Source: Heterohyrax brucei (taxonomy: Eukaryota > Chordata > Mammalia > Hyracoidea > Procaviidae). From it: a stretch of 64,000 bases of DNA. The first letter of the stretch is position 1. Every line of letters begins with the position of its first letter. A program made the translations under genes and the position numbers. The notes under the pieces are model-generated. The model searched no databases. It was not told where the DNA came from and saw nothing but the letters and a program-made list of their open reading frames with translations. Of this stretch, positions 31,489 to 42,704 are shown piece by piece. The stretch is taken from the NCBI GenBank assembly GCA_028571685.1, contig CM053140.1, positions 59,526,201-59,590,200 on the forward strand. The letters run 5' to 3'.

Positions 31489-31690
31489 CCCAACCAGTTG
31501 TCATCGAGTTGATTTTAACTCCTGGTGACTTCATGGGTGTCAGAGTTGACCTGTGTTCCTTAGAGTTTTCAGTAACTGATTTTTCCAAAGTAGATGGTCA
31601 GGTCTTTCTTCCGAGGCACCTCTGGGTGGAGTCACACTGGCAAACTTTCGGTTAGCAGCCAAGTGCATTAATTGTTTGCACAGCTCAGGG
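31489..31690 (-). mobile_element. AfroSINE-related type B element
   Basis: One of the best type B copies: 'gttgtcatcgagttgatt', 'ttagagttttcagtaactg', 'atttttccaaagtagatgg', 'cttccgaggcacctctgg', 'ttcggttagcagccaagtgc', 'gtttgcacagctcaggg'. In reverse complement it starts with the tRNA-like head and ends with the AfroSINE 3' motif. Confidence 0.85.
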
Positions 31691-32084
31691 ATCTATAAAC
31701 TACGGGGCTCGTGTTCAGTGGTTTCTAAGGTATCCCCTGTTTCACCCCCCTCTGGCTTGTCTTTGATTTTTAGATGCTCCCTTGCCTACCTCAGTAGGCA
31801 AACGCAACCCAGAGGCTTCATGTCACCCTGTGGAGGGGAGGCCCGAGTGGCACCGAAGCAGCTCGGCAGCATTGAAAGCCTGGCACGTCCTCCAGTTTTG
31901 TTTAATTACTTTGGCAACTGTTCATTGCCTCCTCGATTTCCTGAGCAAACAGCCCCATTATTGGGAGTAATTTACCAGCACTGGTTTTGGCTGCAAGATG
32001 TGGAAGTTTTGAGACGTGCCTTCGTCCTGCTTACCACACCCTGGACATGCCCATAGCACCAGGCTTTCTGAGCAGTGCTGGGGG
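31691..32084. promoter_or_regulatory. Unique block, possible conserved non-coding element
   Basis: 31850-32010 has the texture of a conserved enhancer ('tttgtttaattactttgg', 'cattattgggagtaattt', two TAATT cores) and no repeat signature. Only a cross-species alignment could show conservation; low confidence. Confidence 0.2.
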
Positions 32085-32089
32085 GTACC

Positions 32090-32591
32090 TGTCATGGATT
32101 GTATTGTGTTACCCACAGAATGTGTGTAGTAAGACGTCTAGGCCATGATTCCTGGCACTGTGTGATGTTCCAGTGTGTTATAAATCCTACCTCTATGATG
32201 TCAGTGAGGAAGGATGATGGTGTCTGTGTCAGTGGGCCAGGACTCCATCAATACCGTTGTTTTGTGCCTTGAGGGCACAAAATATCTCAATATTTTGGGA
32301 TATAGAGGAAAAGGAAGGAAGCAGGGAGTGGGTGACCTCATACCATCTAAGAGTAGTGTTAGGTGCAGCATGTGTCCTTTGGACTCAGCGTCCCTATACT
32401 TCAGAAGCTCCCAGTCTAGGGAAGATTGATGACAGGGACCTTCCTCCAGAGCCAACAGAGAAAGATGACTTCCTCTGGAACTGGTGCCCTGAATTTGGAA
32501 TTTCCGCCTACTTTTCTGTGAGGAAATTTTTCTGTGTTAAAGTTATCCACTTGTAGTGTTTCTGTTAGAGCAGTATCAGATGACTAAGACA
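32090..32591 (+). mobile_element. MaLR/MLT1-like solo LTR, plus orientation
   Basis: Starts TGTCATGGATTGTATTGTG and ends GACTAAGACA, 502 bp. Flanks GTACC (32085-32089) and GCACC (32592-32596) are a 5-bp target duplication with one mismatch. The best-preserved copy of the family in the window: 'ggccatgattcctggcac', 'aaatcctacctctatgatg', 'gtgacctcataccatctaag', 'ggaagattgatgacaggg', 'ctgaatttggaatttcc', 'tgtttctgttagagcag'. No adjoining retroviral genes. Confidence 0.9.
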
Positions 32592-32719
32592 GCACCAGAG
32601 GTAGAACGCCGGTCTCCTCTGGTGTCCTGGGACTCAGGACACTTTTGACTGGTCCCTGCCTTCCTGTAGCCCCTTCCAACCTCTGCAGGCTGTACTGTTT
32701 GCAGCCTGTGACTCTGTTG
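32592..32719. other. Unassigned sequence
   Basis: Short unique spacer. Confidence 0.3.
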
Positions 32720-32855
32720 TCTGTTGGTTAAACCAGAGGCTCTAGAGCCTAATGATGGACCTGTGTGACAGCTCTGTCACTTACTGTGTGACCTTAGGCA
32801 AGTTTCTTCCATTCTACAAGCCTCAGTTTTCCTCATCTATGAAGTGGGGGTTACA
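32720..32855 (+). repeat. MIR
   Basis: 'gctctgtcacttactgtgtgaccttaggcaagtttctt' (in pieces) and 'cctcagttttcctcatctatgaagtggggg' (in pieces): a textbook MIR core and 3' part. Confidence 0.9.
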
Positions 32856-33840
32856 ATTTGCCCAGCTGTTCCCTCTTCTTGGCATCTTTACCCCCATTCT
32901 TTGCCACATGCAGATAGTGGGAGTTGCCATAGTCTTCCTTGGCCCTGTCCCCTCCCCCGGCCACTTGTTTAGCATAAATTCTGTACCTGAACAAAATTGG
33001 ATCAGCCCTGCTTCCCCAACTTGAAGACCCTCAGAAGTTAGATAAGACTGATACAAATCTCCTTTCCACATGCTGTTGGTGGTAGATTCACTAGGGTGCT
33101 GCTCTCTCCAGGCAGGGGCCGGGGAGGAAGAATCAACCTCACAGTACCCTGGGAAGCTTCCAGTGGAACCTGAGGTGCCCCTTTCCTTAACATGCCCAGC
33201 CTCATGCCATTTGACTAACTCTTCGTTTTGTGTTTTCTCTTCCCCATCCCCCCTTTCTCCTGGGTTACCTCTGGGAACTAGATTTAGCCCACTCCCCATT
33301 ACATGGAACTAGTCAGCACTCCCAGCCAGCCAAGCAAATCTGGCCTCAGACCTGCTTGCCACCCACACCTGTTTGGCGCTGAGCAGGGTCAAAGGGCTCT
33401 GTGTGCATTTATGGCAAGTCACCGTTGCAGAAGCTGTGGATGCTGGGAACAGAAAGCAAATTGCTTATGTAACACCGGGGAGGGACGAATGTTTACCTCT
33501 GCTCTGTGACTCCCCCAGGCAGGAGTATAGTAGTTGCAGCAGAGCCGTGGAGAATGGGTTTTCTTTGGAGAGTTGCTTTCTTCTTGGTGAAGTGGTGCTA
33601 AGCCGGACTTGCCTCTTGGGACTGAGAATGTCCCCCAGAGTTCTATGGCTCACTTCTGAGCCTCTCTGCACAGAACATACCCTCTCCTCCCACAGGCTTT
33701 CTGAACGTTTCCTTAGTGTTGTAGTTGCTAAAATACGACCTCAGAGTCCTCCCATCCTAGTACGTACACTGAAGTGTGGCTTTGTCTCTTGTCCCATCAA
33801 AAATGGAATATACTTTCCCTCCCTTGAATGTAACTAGAGT
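32856..33840. other. Unique sequence
   Basis: No repeat I know. Frames of up to 158 codons overlap on both strands here (32823-33299 minus, 33373-33837 plus). Neither shows a domain, and mutual overlap argues against coding. Confidence 0.4.
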
Positions 33841-34051
33841 CTCTGGGTAGCATAAATGGCTAATGTGCTCAACTGCTAACTGAAAGTTAAGAAGGTTGAA
33901 TTTATTCAGAGGCACCTTGAAAGAAAGGCCTGGCAATCTTCTTCCAAAAAATCAGCGACCCAAACCCCTGTGGAGCACAGTTCTTCTCTGACACACGTGA
34001 GGTGGCCATGAGATAGAACTGACTCAAAGGCAACTGTTTTTTTTTTTTTTT
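33841..34051 (+). mobile_element. AfroSINE-related type B element with poly-T
   Basis: 'gggtagcataaatggctaatg', 'caactgctaactgaaag', 'gaaagaaaggcctggcaatc', 'gagatagaactgactcaaagg', then a T17-type run at 34037 onward as tail or slippage. Confidence 0.8.
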
Positions 34052-34549
34052 GAGTCTGGGCAAGGCTGTAACTTGTTTTTTCCATGGGATGCAGCATAAA
34101 AGCTGCCGTATGTCTTCTGAGGATAGACCTCACCCTACCTTCTGGTTTTGCACTCTTGGAACACTGTCCTGAGAAAGCTATGTCAGGAGCTGAGTTGTCC
34201 TGTTGGCAGATGAGAGGGTGGGTGGAGAGGGACTGGGGCACCCTTGTAACAGACAACCACCTAGCCACGTGAATAATGCCTGATGGAATCTGCCAAGCTG
34301 GGTAAAATGCAGCATAGGAGAAAACCCAGGTGAAACCAGCAAAGAAACTTCGTAGCCAGCCCTAGAATTCTGAGAAATAATGTATTATTTTTTACATTTC
34401 TAAGATGTGGTGGGGTAGCTTGTTATACAGCTAAGGCTAAGTGAAACACTCAGCACTGGAGGGCTTTGAAGAAAATAAACCCCTCGAGAACTTTAAGACA
34501 GAAACTCAGGGTAAAATCAGGCTGAATATTGTTTATACCTGAAGCTGGT
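34052..34549. other. Unassigned sequence
   Basis: No feature supported. Confidence 0.35.
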
Positions 34550-34975
34550 ATTCTGGTTATCTGTTCCTGCATAAATAGAAGTTTTTTATTGTAAAATTAG
34601 AGCTCTTAAGCTCATAGAATCTATGAGTCAGAAATCTGAATGTGGCACAGTAAACGTGGTTTGAGCCCCCTTCCACAGTGTCTGGGACCTCAGCTGGAGA
34701 GACTCAGAGGGCTGGGAGGGACCTGAGCAGATGCGTGTGGAAAGCTTCCAGAGGATTTTTCACCCACATGTTTGGTGCCTAAGCTGGGGTATGTTCGAAG
34801 GCCAGACTCAACCGAGAATGCAGATTAGAGGAGCCGGCTATGGCCTCTCCCAGTGGCGTGGGCTTCCTGCCATCACGGCAGCAGCTGGGACAGCTGGACT
34901 TCTCACATGGCGTGACCTAGCCCTGGAAGCTGTACACTCTTGGTCAGAGCAGTTACACACCTTCATATATTCAAA
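34550..34975 (+). repeat. Old interspersed repeat, probably DNA-transposon-like
   Basis: The phrase order 'ctggttatctgttcctgcataa', 'cttaagctcatagaatctatgagtcag' (in pieces), 'tctgggacctcagctgg', 'acccacatgtttggtgcc', 'tggcctctcccagtggcg', 'catggcgtgacctagcc' is that of an old, common mammalian repeat that I recognise by pattern but cannot name with certainty. Confidence 0.5.
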
Positions 34976-36289
34976 GGGAAGGTACGTAGCCCCCACCTCT
35001 GTACAGAGAAGAAGGCATTTTGCAATCTTGTTTTAAAACTGCCACAGTTGCTGACGGAGAATCTTGCTGTTTCAGAGAGCTGGTCAAGGGTTATTTCCAA
35101 ACTCCTGGCGCCATATTTCTACTGGACTCACTCAAATCAATCCGTTTATTCACTCGGCAAGCTCCTGTGGACAACAGAAGGCCTGTGCCCCTGCTGCGGC
35201 CACAGGGAGCTGTCTATCCTGTTCCTACGAACACAAAGCCATCGTTCTCTGCTTGCATGTAGAAGTTGTCTCGTCTCTACAAACAGCAAGAGTAGGTTGT
35301 AGGATTGCACTGGTCTATTTAACTTAGATCCAGTTTCTTTTAAGGAAAAGTCTGGGTGTGTGATTCCAGGTCAGATGTAGTGAGGAAGCCTAGATCGAAG
35401 TTTGGGCTGAGGAGCTGGAGCAGGATGCTTGTCCTGAGGTCTGCCTCACTGAGAAAGCCCGTGTGGCTTCTCCTGCTTTGACAGAGAACTTCATGGCAGA
35501 AATGGGCCTCTGAGTAGGAGTGAGGGAGACCCTCACTGCACGGGTCTGCTCGGCTGATGCTTTCTCACTGTCGCCTGGTTTCTGCGTCCCTGACTGGGTC
35601 TGGCCTTTGGTAGATTTCATTGTTCCCTCTGACCTTGTATGGAACCTGGTCTGAGGAGACGAGCCCAAGGACAGTGTCTCTGCAGGCCACCCTCAGCCAG
35701 CTCAGCATGAGCCCAGAGAGGTCCTGTGGTTTAAGAGCTTTTTCATTTAGGGTGGATTTAGCAACTGGGTTTCCAATTGATTTCCAGGGGGGCCAGGGGG
35801 ATGGATTTACAGCTCCGAAAACAGGCTTGCCACAGATCTCCAGAAGGCAGCCGGCAGGAAGTTATTGATGTGACCTCCAACCCTGGGGAGTGAAAGATAA
35901 TGAGTTTATGATAAATCCATCTTCACAGGGTTTATTGTTGGGTCCTTGGAGATATGTCGTGATGCAGACATGCAGCTTTCCAAATGCCACAGGGAAGAGG
36001 AACATGAGGCGTAAACCCGGGAAATGAGCCTCACTTGCTGCCCCTTCTCCTGGGTTCTCTGAGGACCAGCTTTGCCTTAAGCCCTCTGGCTTTGTGAAGG
36101 GATTGAACTCTGTGGAAAGTTCCTGGAAACTTCAGAAGCTGAGTGAGCACTGGAGACCTGAGGACCGGTTACCCTGTTTCCTCTCTATAAGCCCCAGAGC
36201 TGTTGCCCCCTCTGTACCCCAGCAGCTCTTGGAACTGTGAAGGGAGGAAGAAACCATCTTTGTTGTGGGTTGGGGACAGCCTTGAGTTT
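34976..36289. other. Unique sequence with a conserved-looking block
   Basis: No gene supported. 35735-35945 ('gctttttcatttagggtgg', 'tccaattgatttccag', 'agataatgagtttatgat') looks enhancer-like but untested. Overlapping short frames at 34.9-35.3 kb have no shared features. Confidence 0.3.
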
Positions 36290-36450
36290 GAATTCTATAG
36301 GGTTCTTCTACTTAACTGGCAGTGGGACCATGGCTGAGTTTCCTGCCTACACTGAACCTTAGTTTCCTCATCTATGAAGTGGGAGATGAGACTTCCTTCA
36401 GAGGACTGCTGTGGGGATGAAATGAGAAGAAGTCTGTAGAGGTGCAGACT
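36290..36450 (+). repeat. MIR
   Basis: 'accttagtttcctcatctatgaagtggg' (in pieces), 'gtggggatgaaatgaga', preceded by the core around 'ggcagtgggaccatggctg'. Confidence 0.8.
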
Positions 36451-36464
36451 GCTGGCACATGGTG

Positions 36465-36625
36465 GCTGGGGTGTGGGTCCTGGACACCAGTGAGCTAAAG
36501 TGCTGACTCCAACACCTATTATTTGACTTAGGCTTTCTGAGCTTCAGTTTGCAACTCTATGAAGTGAGAACAGAGTTGTTGTAATGATTAAAACGGACAA
36601 TGCAGTTTAAATGCACCATGTAGGA
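36465..36625 (+). repeat. MIR, second of a cluster
   Basis: 'ctgactccaacacctattatttgac', 'gcttcagtttgcaactctatgaagtgag' (in pieces), 'gttgtaatgattaaa'. Confidence 0.75.
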
Positions 36626-36804
36626 CAAATGCTGAGTCCCCTTTGAACATTTTGCCAGCCTCCCCTTCACCTGGGTGGCTGCCATTGCCGGAGCACAAGC
36701 TGCAGGCCTGGCCCCACACTAGCACAACAGAGTCAGGGAGTCTATTTTCCTTTCTTCATGCCCCCTCTAATAGTCTGCAGAGATAAAGCAGCTCCCATAG
36801 ATGG
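36626..36804. other. Unassigned sequence
   Basis: Short spacer; no feature. Confidence 0.3.
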
Positions 36805-36955
36805 TACATGGAGAGGAAGTCAAAGCACTGGAATCTGAATTCTGACCCAGCAGCAACACTCTGAAGAATGAAGGCATTCATGTCTCCTCTCTGGGCCTCA
36901 GTTTCCTCAGCTGTAAAGTGGAGAGGGTAATAAAGATAGAAGATACAATTGAGGG
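36805..36955 (+). repeat. MIR, third of a cluster
   Basis: 'gcactggaatctgaattctg', 'tctgggcctcagtttcctcagctgtaaagtgg' (in pieces). Confidence 0.85.
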
Positions 36956-37165
36956 ATTATTGCATGACAGGTGGTATGCTACATGCTTTATGAGTATAGA
37001 CCTTACAACAGCCTTAGGAGATAGATATTATCATTAGTCTGATACTGTAGAGGAGGAAACTGAGACTCAAACAGGGGAAATGGCTTGTTAAAGGTCAAGT
37101 AGGAAGTGATGGAGGCAGGATTCGGTCCCAGGGAGTCTGGCTCCAGAGCTCATGCTCTGAGGATC
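36956..37165 (+). repeat. MIR/L2-type 3' segment
   Basis: 'ggtatgctacatgctttatg', 'agatagatattatcattag', 'aggaggaaactgagactc', 'gtcccagggagtctggctccagagc' (in pieces). Continuous with the previous fragment, so possibly two repeats in the same orientation. Confidence 0.8.
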
Positions 37166-37220
37166 TTTTAAGACAAAGGGCTCACTTCCAGGTCACAGAC
37201 GAGGCCTTAGGGAATGACTG

Positions 37221-37605
37221 TTGTCTTTCTGAGTTGCCCTCAAGTTCAGCTCTGACTCTTGATGACTTTATGTATAACAGAACAAGACCCTCCTAGCCCT
37301 AGACCATCGTCATGGTCACTGGTCCGTATTAGCCACGGCTGTGTTGTGTCACTATTTTGTCAGTCCATCTCCTGGAGGAGTTCCTTCATTTTCACTGACC
37401 CTCTACTGTACCAAGTATGATGTCCTTTCCTAGGAATTGGTCTTCTCTGATGACATGTCTGAAGCAAGCAAGTCAAAGTCTTACCATTCTTGCTTCTAAG
37501 AAATGCCCTGATTATATTTCTTCTAAGACTGATTTGCTTGTTCTTTCAGTAGTTTCATGGTATGTTCAACGCTTTTCACCACTTACACGGCTAGAAAGTA
37601 GCTAG
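37221..37605 (-). mobile_element. RTE/BovB-type LINE 3' end
   Basis: Minus-strand copy of the last ~385 bp of the element: 'ctctgactcttgatgactttatgtataac' (in pieces), 'tcagtccatctcctggagg', 'cactgaccctctactgtacc', 'gatgacatgtctgaagc', 'cttgcttctaagaaatgcc', 'ctaagactgatttgcttg'. Each block aligns with 18370-18520 or 22900-23165. Severely 5' truncated. Confidence 0.85.
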
Positions 37606-38159
37606 AGAAGGCCACAGGCTCTGATGTTCCCTGGCTGTCATTCTTTATGAGTTGGCTTCTATTTTGTTAGGAACTTGTATGTTTTCTCATATTTCATTGT
37701 TTTATCAATCCATTGTCTCAGACCCTCTAATCAGGAGGTGAATTGTGGCTTTTCTCCTCTGTCATCTACTTACTTCTATTGACTTGTCCTTCCTCTTTAT
37801 TCAACGAGTAATTCTTTTCATGAGCCTCCATTGATTTCTGTGCTGAAATATTTCAAGATGCACTTCTTAATGAAAAGCCTGTTTCATGTCTCCTGACATT
37901 GAATTAGAGCATTTTAATTCATTTTATTGTACAGACAGCATCAATATATCGTTGGGAACATCTATGCCCCTCTTCCTGGATTCACACTGAGGACACATGA
38001 GGTGGACCCTCGTGAAGCTTGAGCCCTGTGCCAGGCAGATGGCAGATGACAGCTGCTCCACAAATGCCCCCTCACTGCATTTATGTGCGCACAGTGCCTA
38101 CTCAGATGGGTCAGAATCTGCCCGGGATAGAGTCTCTCCACCTCCAGCGTATGATGTTC
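37606..38159. other. Unassigned sequence
   Basis: AT-moderate unique stretch; no named repeat or gene. Confidence 0.35.
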
Positions 38160-38225
38160 TTGTCAGCAAGCATTTAATAGGCACCAACTGTATTCCAGGC
38201 CTGGTGCTAGCTAAGTCTTGGGCTC
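38160..38225 (+). repeat. L2/MIR fragment
   Basis: 'agcatttaataggcaccaac' and 'ttccaggcctggtgctagc', a common L2 phrase. Confidence 0.55.
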
Positions 38226-38279
38226 AGAAAACATGCTTCTGAATAAGAATTGGTTGTCTCCTTCTTCTGAGACCCTTAG

Positions 38280-38500
38280 TGTCTTCTGCTGGGCCCCAGG
38301 ATCAAGCAGACTCCTCTTTCATGGCCTCCATGCCCTGTGTGGTCCTGTCCTGCTTCCTCCTCCATCCCTTGCTCTCTGCTTGTCCATTACACAGTGGGTT
38401 TTGTTTGATCCTTGGTAGTTCCCTTTCATCTTTGAGTCTCAGCTCAAAAGCGACCTCATCAGAAGGGGCAGTTCTGGGAGGTTGCCTCAGGCTCTTGACT
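38280..38500 (-). repeat. L2 fragment, antisense
   Basis: 'cctccatccttgctctctgc'-type text then 'tttgagtctcagctcaaaagcgacctcatcagaagg' (in pieces), the antisense of a common L2 3' phrase. Confidence 0.6.
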
Positions 38501-39344
38501 CCGGGATCGATCTTTCCATGATGCTAGGTGACTGGGACAGCCAGGCTGGAGGCCAGCTTGCTGGACCAGATGGGCATGGGGACCTGGTTTCAGTGTGAGA
38601 GGGTGTCTGTGCCAAACAGCCTCTTTTGTCGTAAGCCTGGCTGTGATTTCTCTTTCTCAATAATTCCAATTTCAGGAATATATGTATTTTTAGTCTCTGT
38701 GTTTGTTCTCCCTTGTATTCCATTGTGCTTTCTATTTAGGTAATCCGAGGCTTGTAGGCAGCTAAGCATGATATGTACATCCTAATGAAATGCAATAAAA
38801 CATAACTTAGTATCTTTCTTTCATGTCTGAGTGGTGAAGTAATTGCCTTCACACATCCCTGATCCTCTTCTGTCCCTCATTTTCTGAGTTTTCCTCTCTC
38901 CCTGGAATCTCTGGGATCAGTTGGCTCTGTGGTACCTGCTCATTTAAGACAAACGTTCCTGACATCACATCTCATGTTCCCAATTGATACACCAAGTTCC
39001 TAGAACTGGGAGAGGGCAAGACTAGGATCTGTGCGGCCTGGTAAGGCAATCAGCCTGGGCAGGAGTAAAGAGAAATCTTGACCGACAAGGGACAGGAGGT
39101 AGGGTCCATGACAGGGAACCGTTATGCACTTGTCACATATGCGGAGACCCTTCTGGGGAGATACACTCGTGGTGGGTCCTTCTTTGTTGTTCTAGAACTG
39201 AAACCTGATGCTTGTGATTGAAACGTTTAGCCAAAACAGTCTGTGGGTCCCCGGTGAGTGTGGGATCAGCAGGGATGCGACACTGAACCTATCAGCTCAG
39301 CTCGGGAAGAAAGCAGGAGGCATGGGGAGGTGAACCAGAAGGGT
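38501..39344. other. Unique sequence
   Basis: No feature supported. Confidence 0.35.
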
Positions 39345-39700
39345 CTACCACCTCAGGCTAGTCATTTTGTGACCTGAGATGAGTGACCCAATCTTCCCAA
39401 CCCTCAGTTTCTCTACCCACAATATGGGCATGTATCAATACACATTGCAAGGGGTTGTTGTTGTATGCTGCTGAGTTAATTCTGACTCATGATGACTCTA
39501 TACGAAAGAGTAAAAGTGCCACACAGGAGCAGGTCACCAAGTCTTTTCTCCTATAGACCCACCGGGTAGGTGTGAACCACTGACCTTTTGGTTAGAAGCT
39601 GAGCCATCAGGGCTCCTTACAAGGGGTTGGAGGGATGATTAAATCAAATGATGCTTATAAAAAATATTTGGCACGGTGCCTGGTACTGAGAATTTACAGA
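39345..39700 (+). repeat. MIR split by an AfroSINE
   Basis: Left part: 'ttttgtgacctgagatgagtgacc', 'accctcagtttctctacc'. Right part after the SINE: 'gggatgattaaatcaaatgatgc', 'tatttggcacggtgcctgg'. Removing 39458-39629 restores one continuous MIR. Confidence 0.88.
39458..39619 (-). mobile_element. AfroSINE-related element with perfect TSD
   Basis: 'ttgttgtatgctgctgagtt', 'ctgactcatgatgactctatac', 'aaccactgaccttttggttag', 'aagctgagccatcagggctcc'. A perfect 10-bp repeat, CAAGGGGTTG, flanks it (39448-39457 and 39620-39629), dating it after the MIR. Confidence 0.93.
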
Positions 39701-39714
39701 GATTATTTAATAAG

Positions 39715-40220
39715 GCTAGCAATATTCCTTCATTCAGCCCATTTTGAGTGCCTAGTGCATGCCAGGCAGTGTGTTAGCCATCAGGAACAGAAGAATAGGA
39801 CTTCCTGTTGGCCTCAGGGGTACACATTCTACTGGTGAGACTAAAATAGTAAGAGGACAAAAGGTGTGCTTCCTGGGAATGGAAGAGAGACAAGAAAATC
39901 GGACACTAAAGAAATCAGAGAAGGCCACATGGAGGAGGCCTCAAGGGAAGACTTGCGTTTCAGGGGTAGGGGCTACATGGAGGAGCTTTCCAGGAGAGGA
40001 CATAGTAGCACAGGGGCAGGAGCATGAGAGTGGAGTGAGCTGGGAGAGTTGGAGGGGCTCTAGGTGACCCCGAAGCATTGGGAGTATGGAGACAAAGGGA
40101 AGACATGGGTGGGCAGCACCACAGAGGACCTGAGTTTTGAGTTTATCAGCTCAGTGCTGGGGAGCCATGGAAGGTTTGAGAATGGAGGGCCTTGAAAGTG
40201 GCAGGTCCTTCCTCAGTCTT
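39715..40220 (+). repeat. L2 LINE 3' fragment
   Basis: 'gagtgcctagtgcatgccaggc', 'tacacattctactggtgag', 'gagaaggccacatggagg', 'agcattgggagtatgg', 'gtgctggggagccatggaag'. This order is the degraded L2 3' end. Confidence 0.75.
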
Positions 40221-40414
40221 GAGCAGGAAATCATTATTCGTCTACTGCTTCTTCTGCTGCTGTCCCTTAGGCCACCATCTGGGGCTTCACAGAGTGCACC
40301 TTATCTTCTGCCACATGACGGGGCTTCAAGAGTTTGTAGCTGGAGACACTGTCAGAGCCCTGGGAGTCCCTCCTTTCATTTTTGCACCTGTTTTCTTTAA
40401 CATGGGTGGACAAG
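40221..40414. other. Spacer between duplicated L2 segments
   Basis: Unique text; no gene or repeat recognised. Confidence 0.3.
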
Positions 40415-40495
40415 ACCACAGAGGACATGAGTTTGAAGTTTATTAGCCCAGTGCTGGGGAGCCATGGAAGGCCGGAGAGTGGAGGGCTCCCTTTT
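40415..40495 (+). repeat. Second copy of an L2-derived segment
   Basis: Matches 40118-40192 closely: 'accacagaggacmtgagttt', 'agcycagtgctggggagcc', 'atggaagg', 'gtggagggc'. The similarity is higher than expected for two independent L2 remnants, so local duplication is likely. Confidence 0.7.
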
Positions 40496-40559
40496 TCCCA
40501 ACTCCCAGTGTATCTCCCTCCCCCTTACCTCCTCCGTCTCACCCTCCCTCCATTTTTAT

Positions 40560-41180
40560 CACCTTCAATATTCAGTGAACACTGGTGAGGTGCCAGGCAT
40601 TGTTCAAGCGAACACAGCGGTGAACAAAACCAACAACACTCCAGAGCCTGGGGCGCAGGGTCCAGTGTGGGGTCCAGACACTCCCCAAATGATCAGAACC
40701 AACCCCTGTGGTCCGTGCGCTGAGCTGAGGGCTAGGTCTCCAGGGCTTTGGAGCCTGTGAAGGTATGTCAGGAGGGCCAGGGAGCGCCTCACTGAAGAGG
40801 GGATCCAGCACTGAGACACGAGAGAGATGGAGAGGGAGCCGTGTGGAAGAGGAGGAGCCTTCCAGCCTGTGAGAATTCAGGGCTGGATAGCGGTCCGTGA
40901 GGTGTAGCTGGAGGGGAAGTGTGAGGACCAGGTCTCAAAGGAGCATGTTTGCTGTGGGGAGAAGTTTTGCTTTTATCTTTAGAACACTAGGGAGCCCTTG
41001 AAGGCTCTAAAAGTGAGGGAAGCGTGAGTAGATTTCTGTGATACACCACTCTCTTCAGCTCTAGCTGCTGGTTGGGATAGGGAGGGCTGGCAGTGGGAAA
41101 GGCTGCTGCCCAGGTCCAGGTTGGAGGTGATGGGTAGGAAGGGACCGCGGTTTGGAGGGAGGAGGATGGAATGTGGACAT
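40560..41180 (+). repeat. L2 LINE 3' fragment, second
   Basis: 'cagtgaacactggtgaggtgcc', 'gcggtgaacaaaaccaac', 'gtgaaggtatgtcaggagg', 'gttttgcttttatctttag', 'gggagcccttgaaggctc'. GC-rich and degraded. Confidence 0.65.
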
Positions 41181-42139
41181 TCCTTCCATCTGACAGGATC
41201 TAGAGGTAGGCTGGATGTAGGGGTACATGGAAGGAGTGAGAGAGGTCAGAGGTGACACTGAGGCTTCCAGGGGAAGGTGAAGTCTCCAGGACAGTCAGAA
41301 TCTGCGGCCAGATTTGGGAGGGAATGCCCTGGGTCACCACACTGCATATCTCTGGCCTTTCCCTTCTCTCTCCCAGACCCCAGAGGCCTCTTCTGGTCTT
41401 TCCCGCTCAGTGTTTTCCCACCCCACTGCTGCTCCCTGGTCCCACCCGTCATGCATGAGGAAGAAAGAAGCCTAGAGAAGGAGCTTGATTTTCTAAGGTC
41501 ACCCAGTGAGAGAGGGGCAGCTCCCTGGGTATCGTGACTGAGTGAGTGAGGTTGCTGCTCTCCTGGCTATCAGGCCGATCACCAGCTAACACTTCCATTG
41601 CCTGAATTCATAGTTGAAAGGCCACTCTGTTTATGGTATATATTTTTTTCCCCAGATGGTTCAAAAAGAAGTTGATAAATGGGCCCTTTCCTTTCCCTGG
41701 AGATCATTTTGTGCTATTTTTGTGACTTTTTTTCCAGCATGCAGACTGTTTCCCAGAGCAGCTAAAAGCCCTTGAGAATACAGCTGCCATCATCCGAGGA
41801 CCCTTCCAAGATGTGACCGGAGCCGGCCACAACCCTGTAGGACCTGACACCTGTGAGCCTGTCTCTGATGCCCAGAGGCACTGGCTTCATCTTCTCTGGT
41901 CACTGCTGAACTTTTGGCTCTGGTCTAGACATGGGAGGTTCTCCATCACCAGACAGGCCTCTGACCTGGCAGGGAACAGAGACATCAAATGTGAGACTGG
42001 GTCAGGGACAGGTTCTTCATTCCCTGCAGTGTTCTCGAAGAGGGGGAGGAAAGGAACCTACAGTTGTCACACTGGTGGGTGGCGGTAGGTTTGGCGCTTT
42101 GGGACCTGATTGCACCCCTGCCATTTCTAATTGCACTCT
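41181..42139. other. Unique sequence
   Basis: No gene or named repeat; a stretch at 41625-41720 is AT/CT-rich. Frames on both strands are short. Confidence 0.35.
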
Positions 42140-42250
42140 CACTCCATCCTATGAGTTAGTTAAGTTTTCTCAGTTTCACAGATGAAGGTACTGAGTTTCA
42201 GAAAGGTTAAATGAGGTAATAAGAAGCAGAGCTGGGGTTTGAACTTGGAT
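42140..42250 (+). repeat. MIR/L2-type fragment
   Basis: 'ctcagtttcacagatgaagg', 'actgagtttcagaaaggtt', 'gagctggggtttgaacttgg'. Confidence 0.7.
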
Positions 42251-42294
42251 CTGTCCAGTAGTTTCCCCAAAGCCAGACTGTCACCAAAAAGAAT

Positions 42295-42550
42295 GAAGGC
42301 TGTCCTGCCCTGAGTGCTTACCTTGTGCCAGGCTCTGAGTTCAGCTCTTGCTGTGCTGTGTCTCATTTAACACTGACTAGGGTCTCATTTAACACCGACA
42401 GGAGTGTGTGCAATAGATTCTGTTGTTACCATTTTACAGATGAGGTGCCTGAAGCTCAGAGAGGTTAAGTTACTTCCCTAAGGACACAGAGCTGGTAACC
42501 AATGGGTCCGGGCTTGAGTCCCAGACCTGTTACCCACAGAGCGTGTGTCT
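42295..42550 (+). repeat. MIR/L2-type fragment, better preserved
   Basis: 'ccttgtgccaggctctgag', 'ttgttaccattttacagatgagg' (in pieces), 'gctcagagaggttaagtta', 'gacacagagctggtaacc'. 'tctcatttaacac' is duplicated at 42360 and 42382. Confidence 0.85.
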
Positions 42551-42704
42551 GGAACTGCTGCGTCCTGCTGCTCCTCTCCTGCATCCGCAATTGATTGTTG
42601 CCCAGGAGTTCTTTAGGTGACCTCACCTAATTCCTCTACTCTGAATGTCAGACCAGTTGCACTGGAATAAGAAACAGGTATAAGCCTCCAGAAAAGCACA
42701 TAAG
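42551..42704. other. Unassigned sequence
   Basis: Short spacer; no feature. Confidence 0.3.

Noticed and set aside
32090-32591. Possible complete endogenous retrovirus
   Set aside because: Only a solo LTR with its own target repeat; no gag, pol or env sequence next to it.
32823-33837. Frames of 154-158 codons on both strands
   Set aside because: They lie in the same stretch on opposite strands, show no domain, and one includes MIR sequence.
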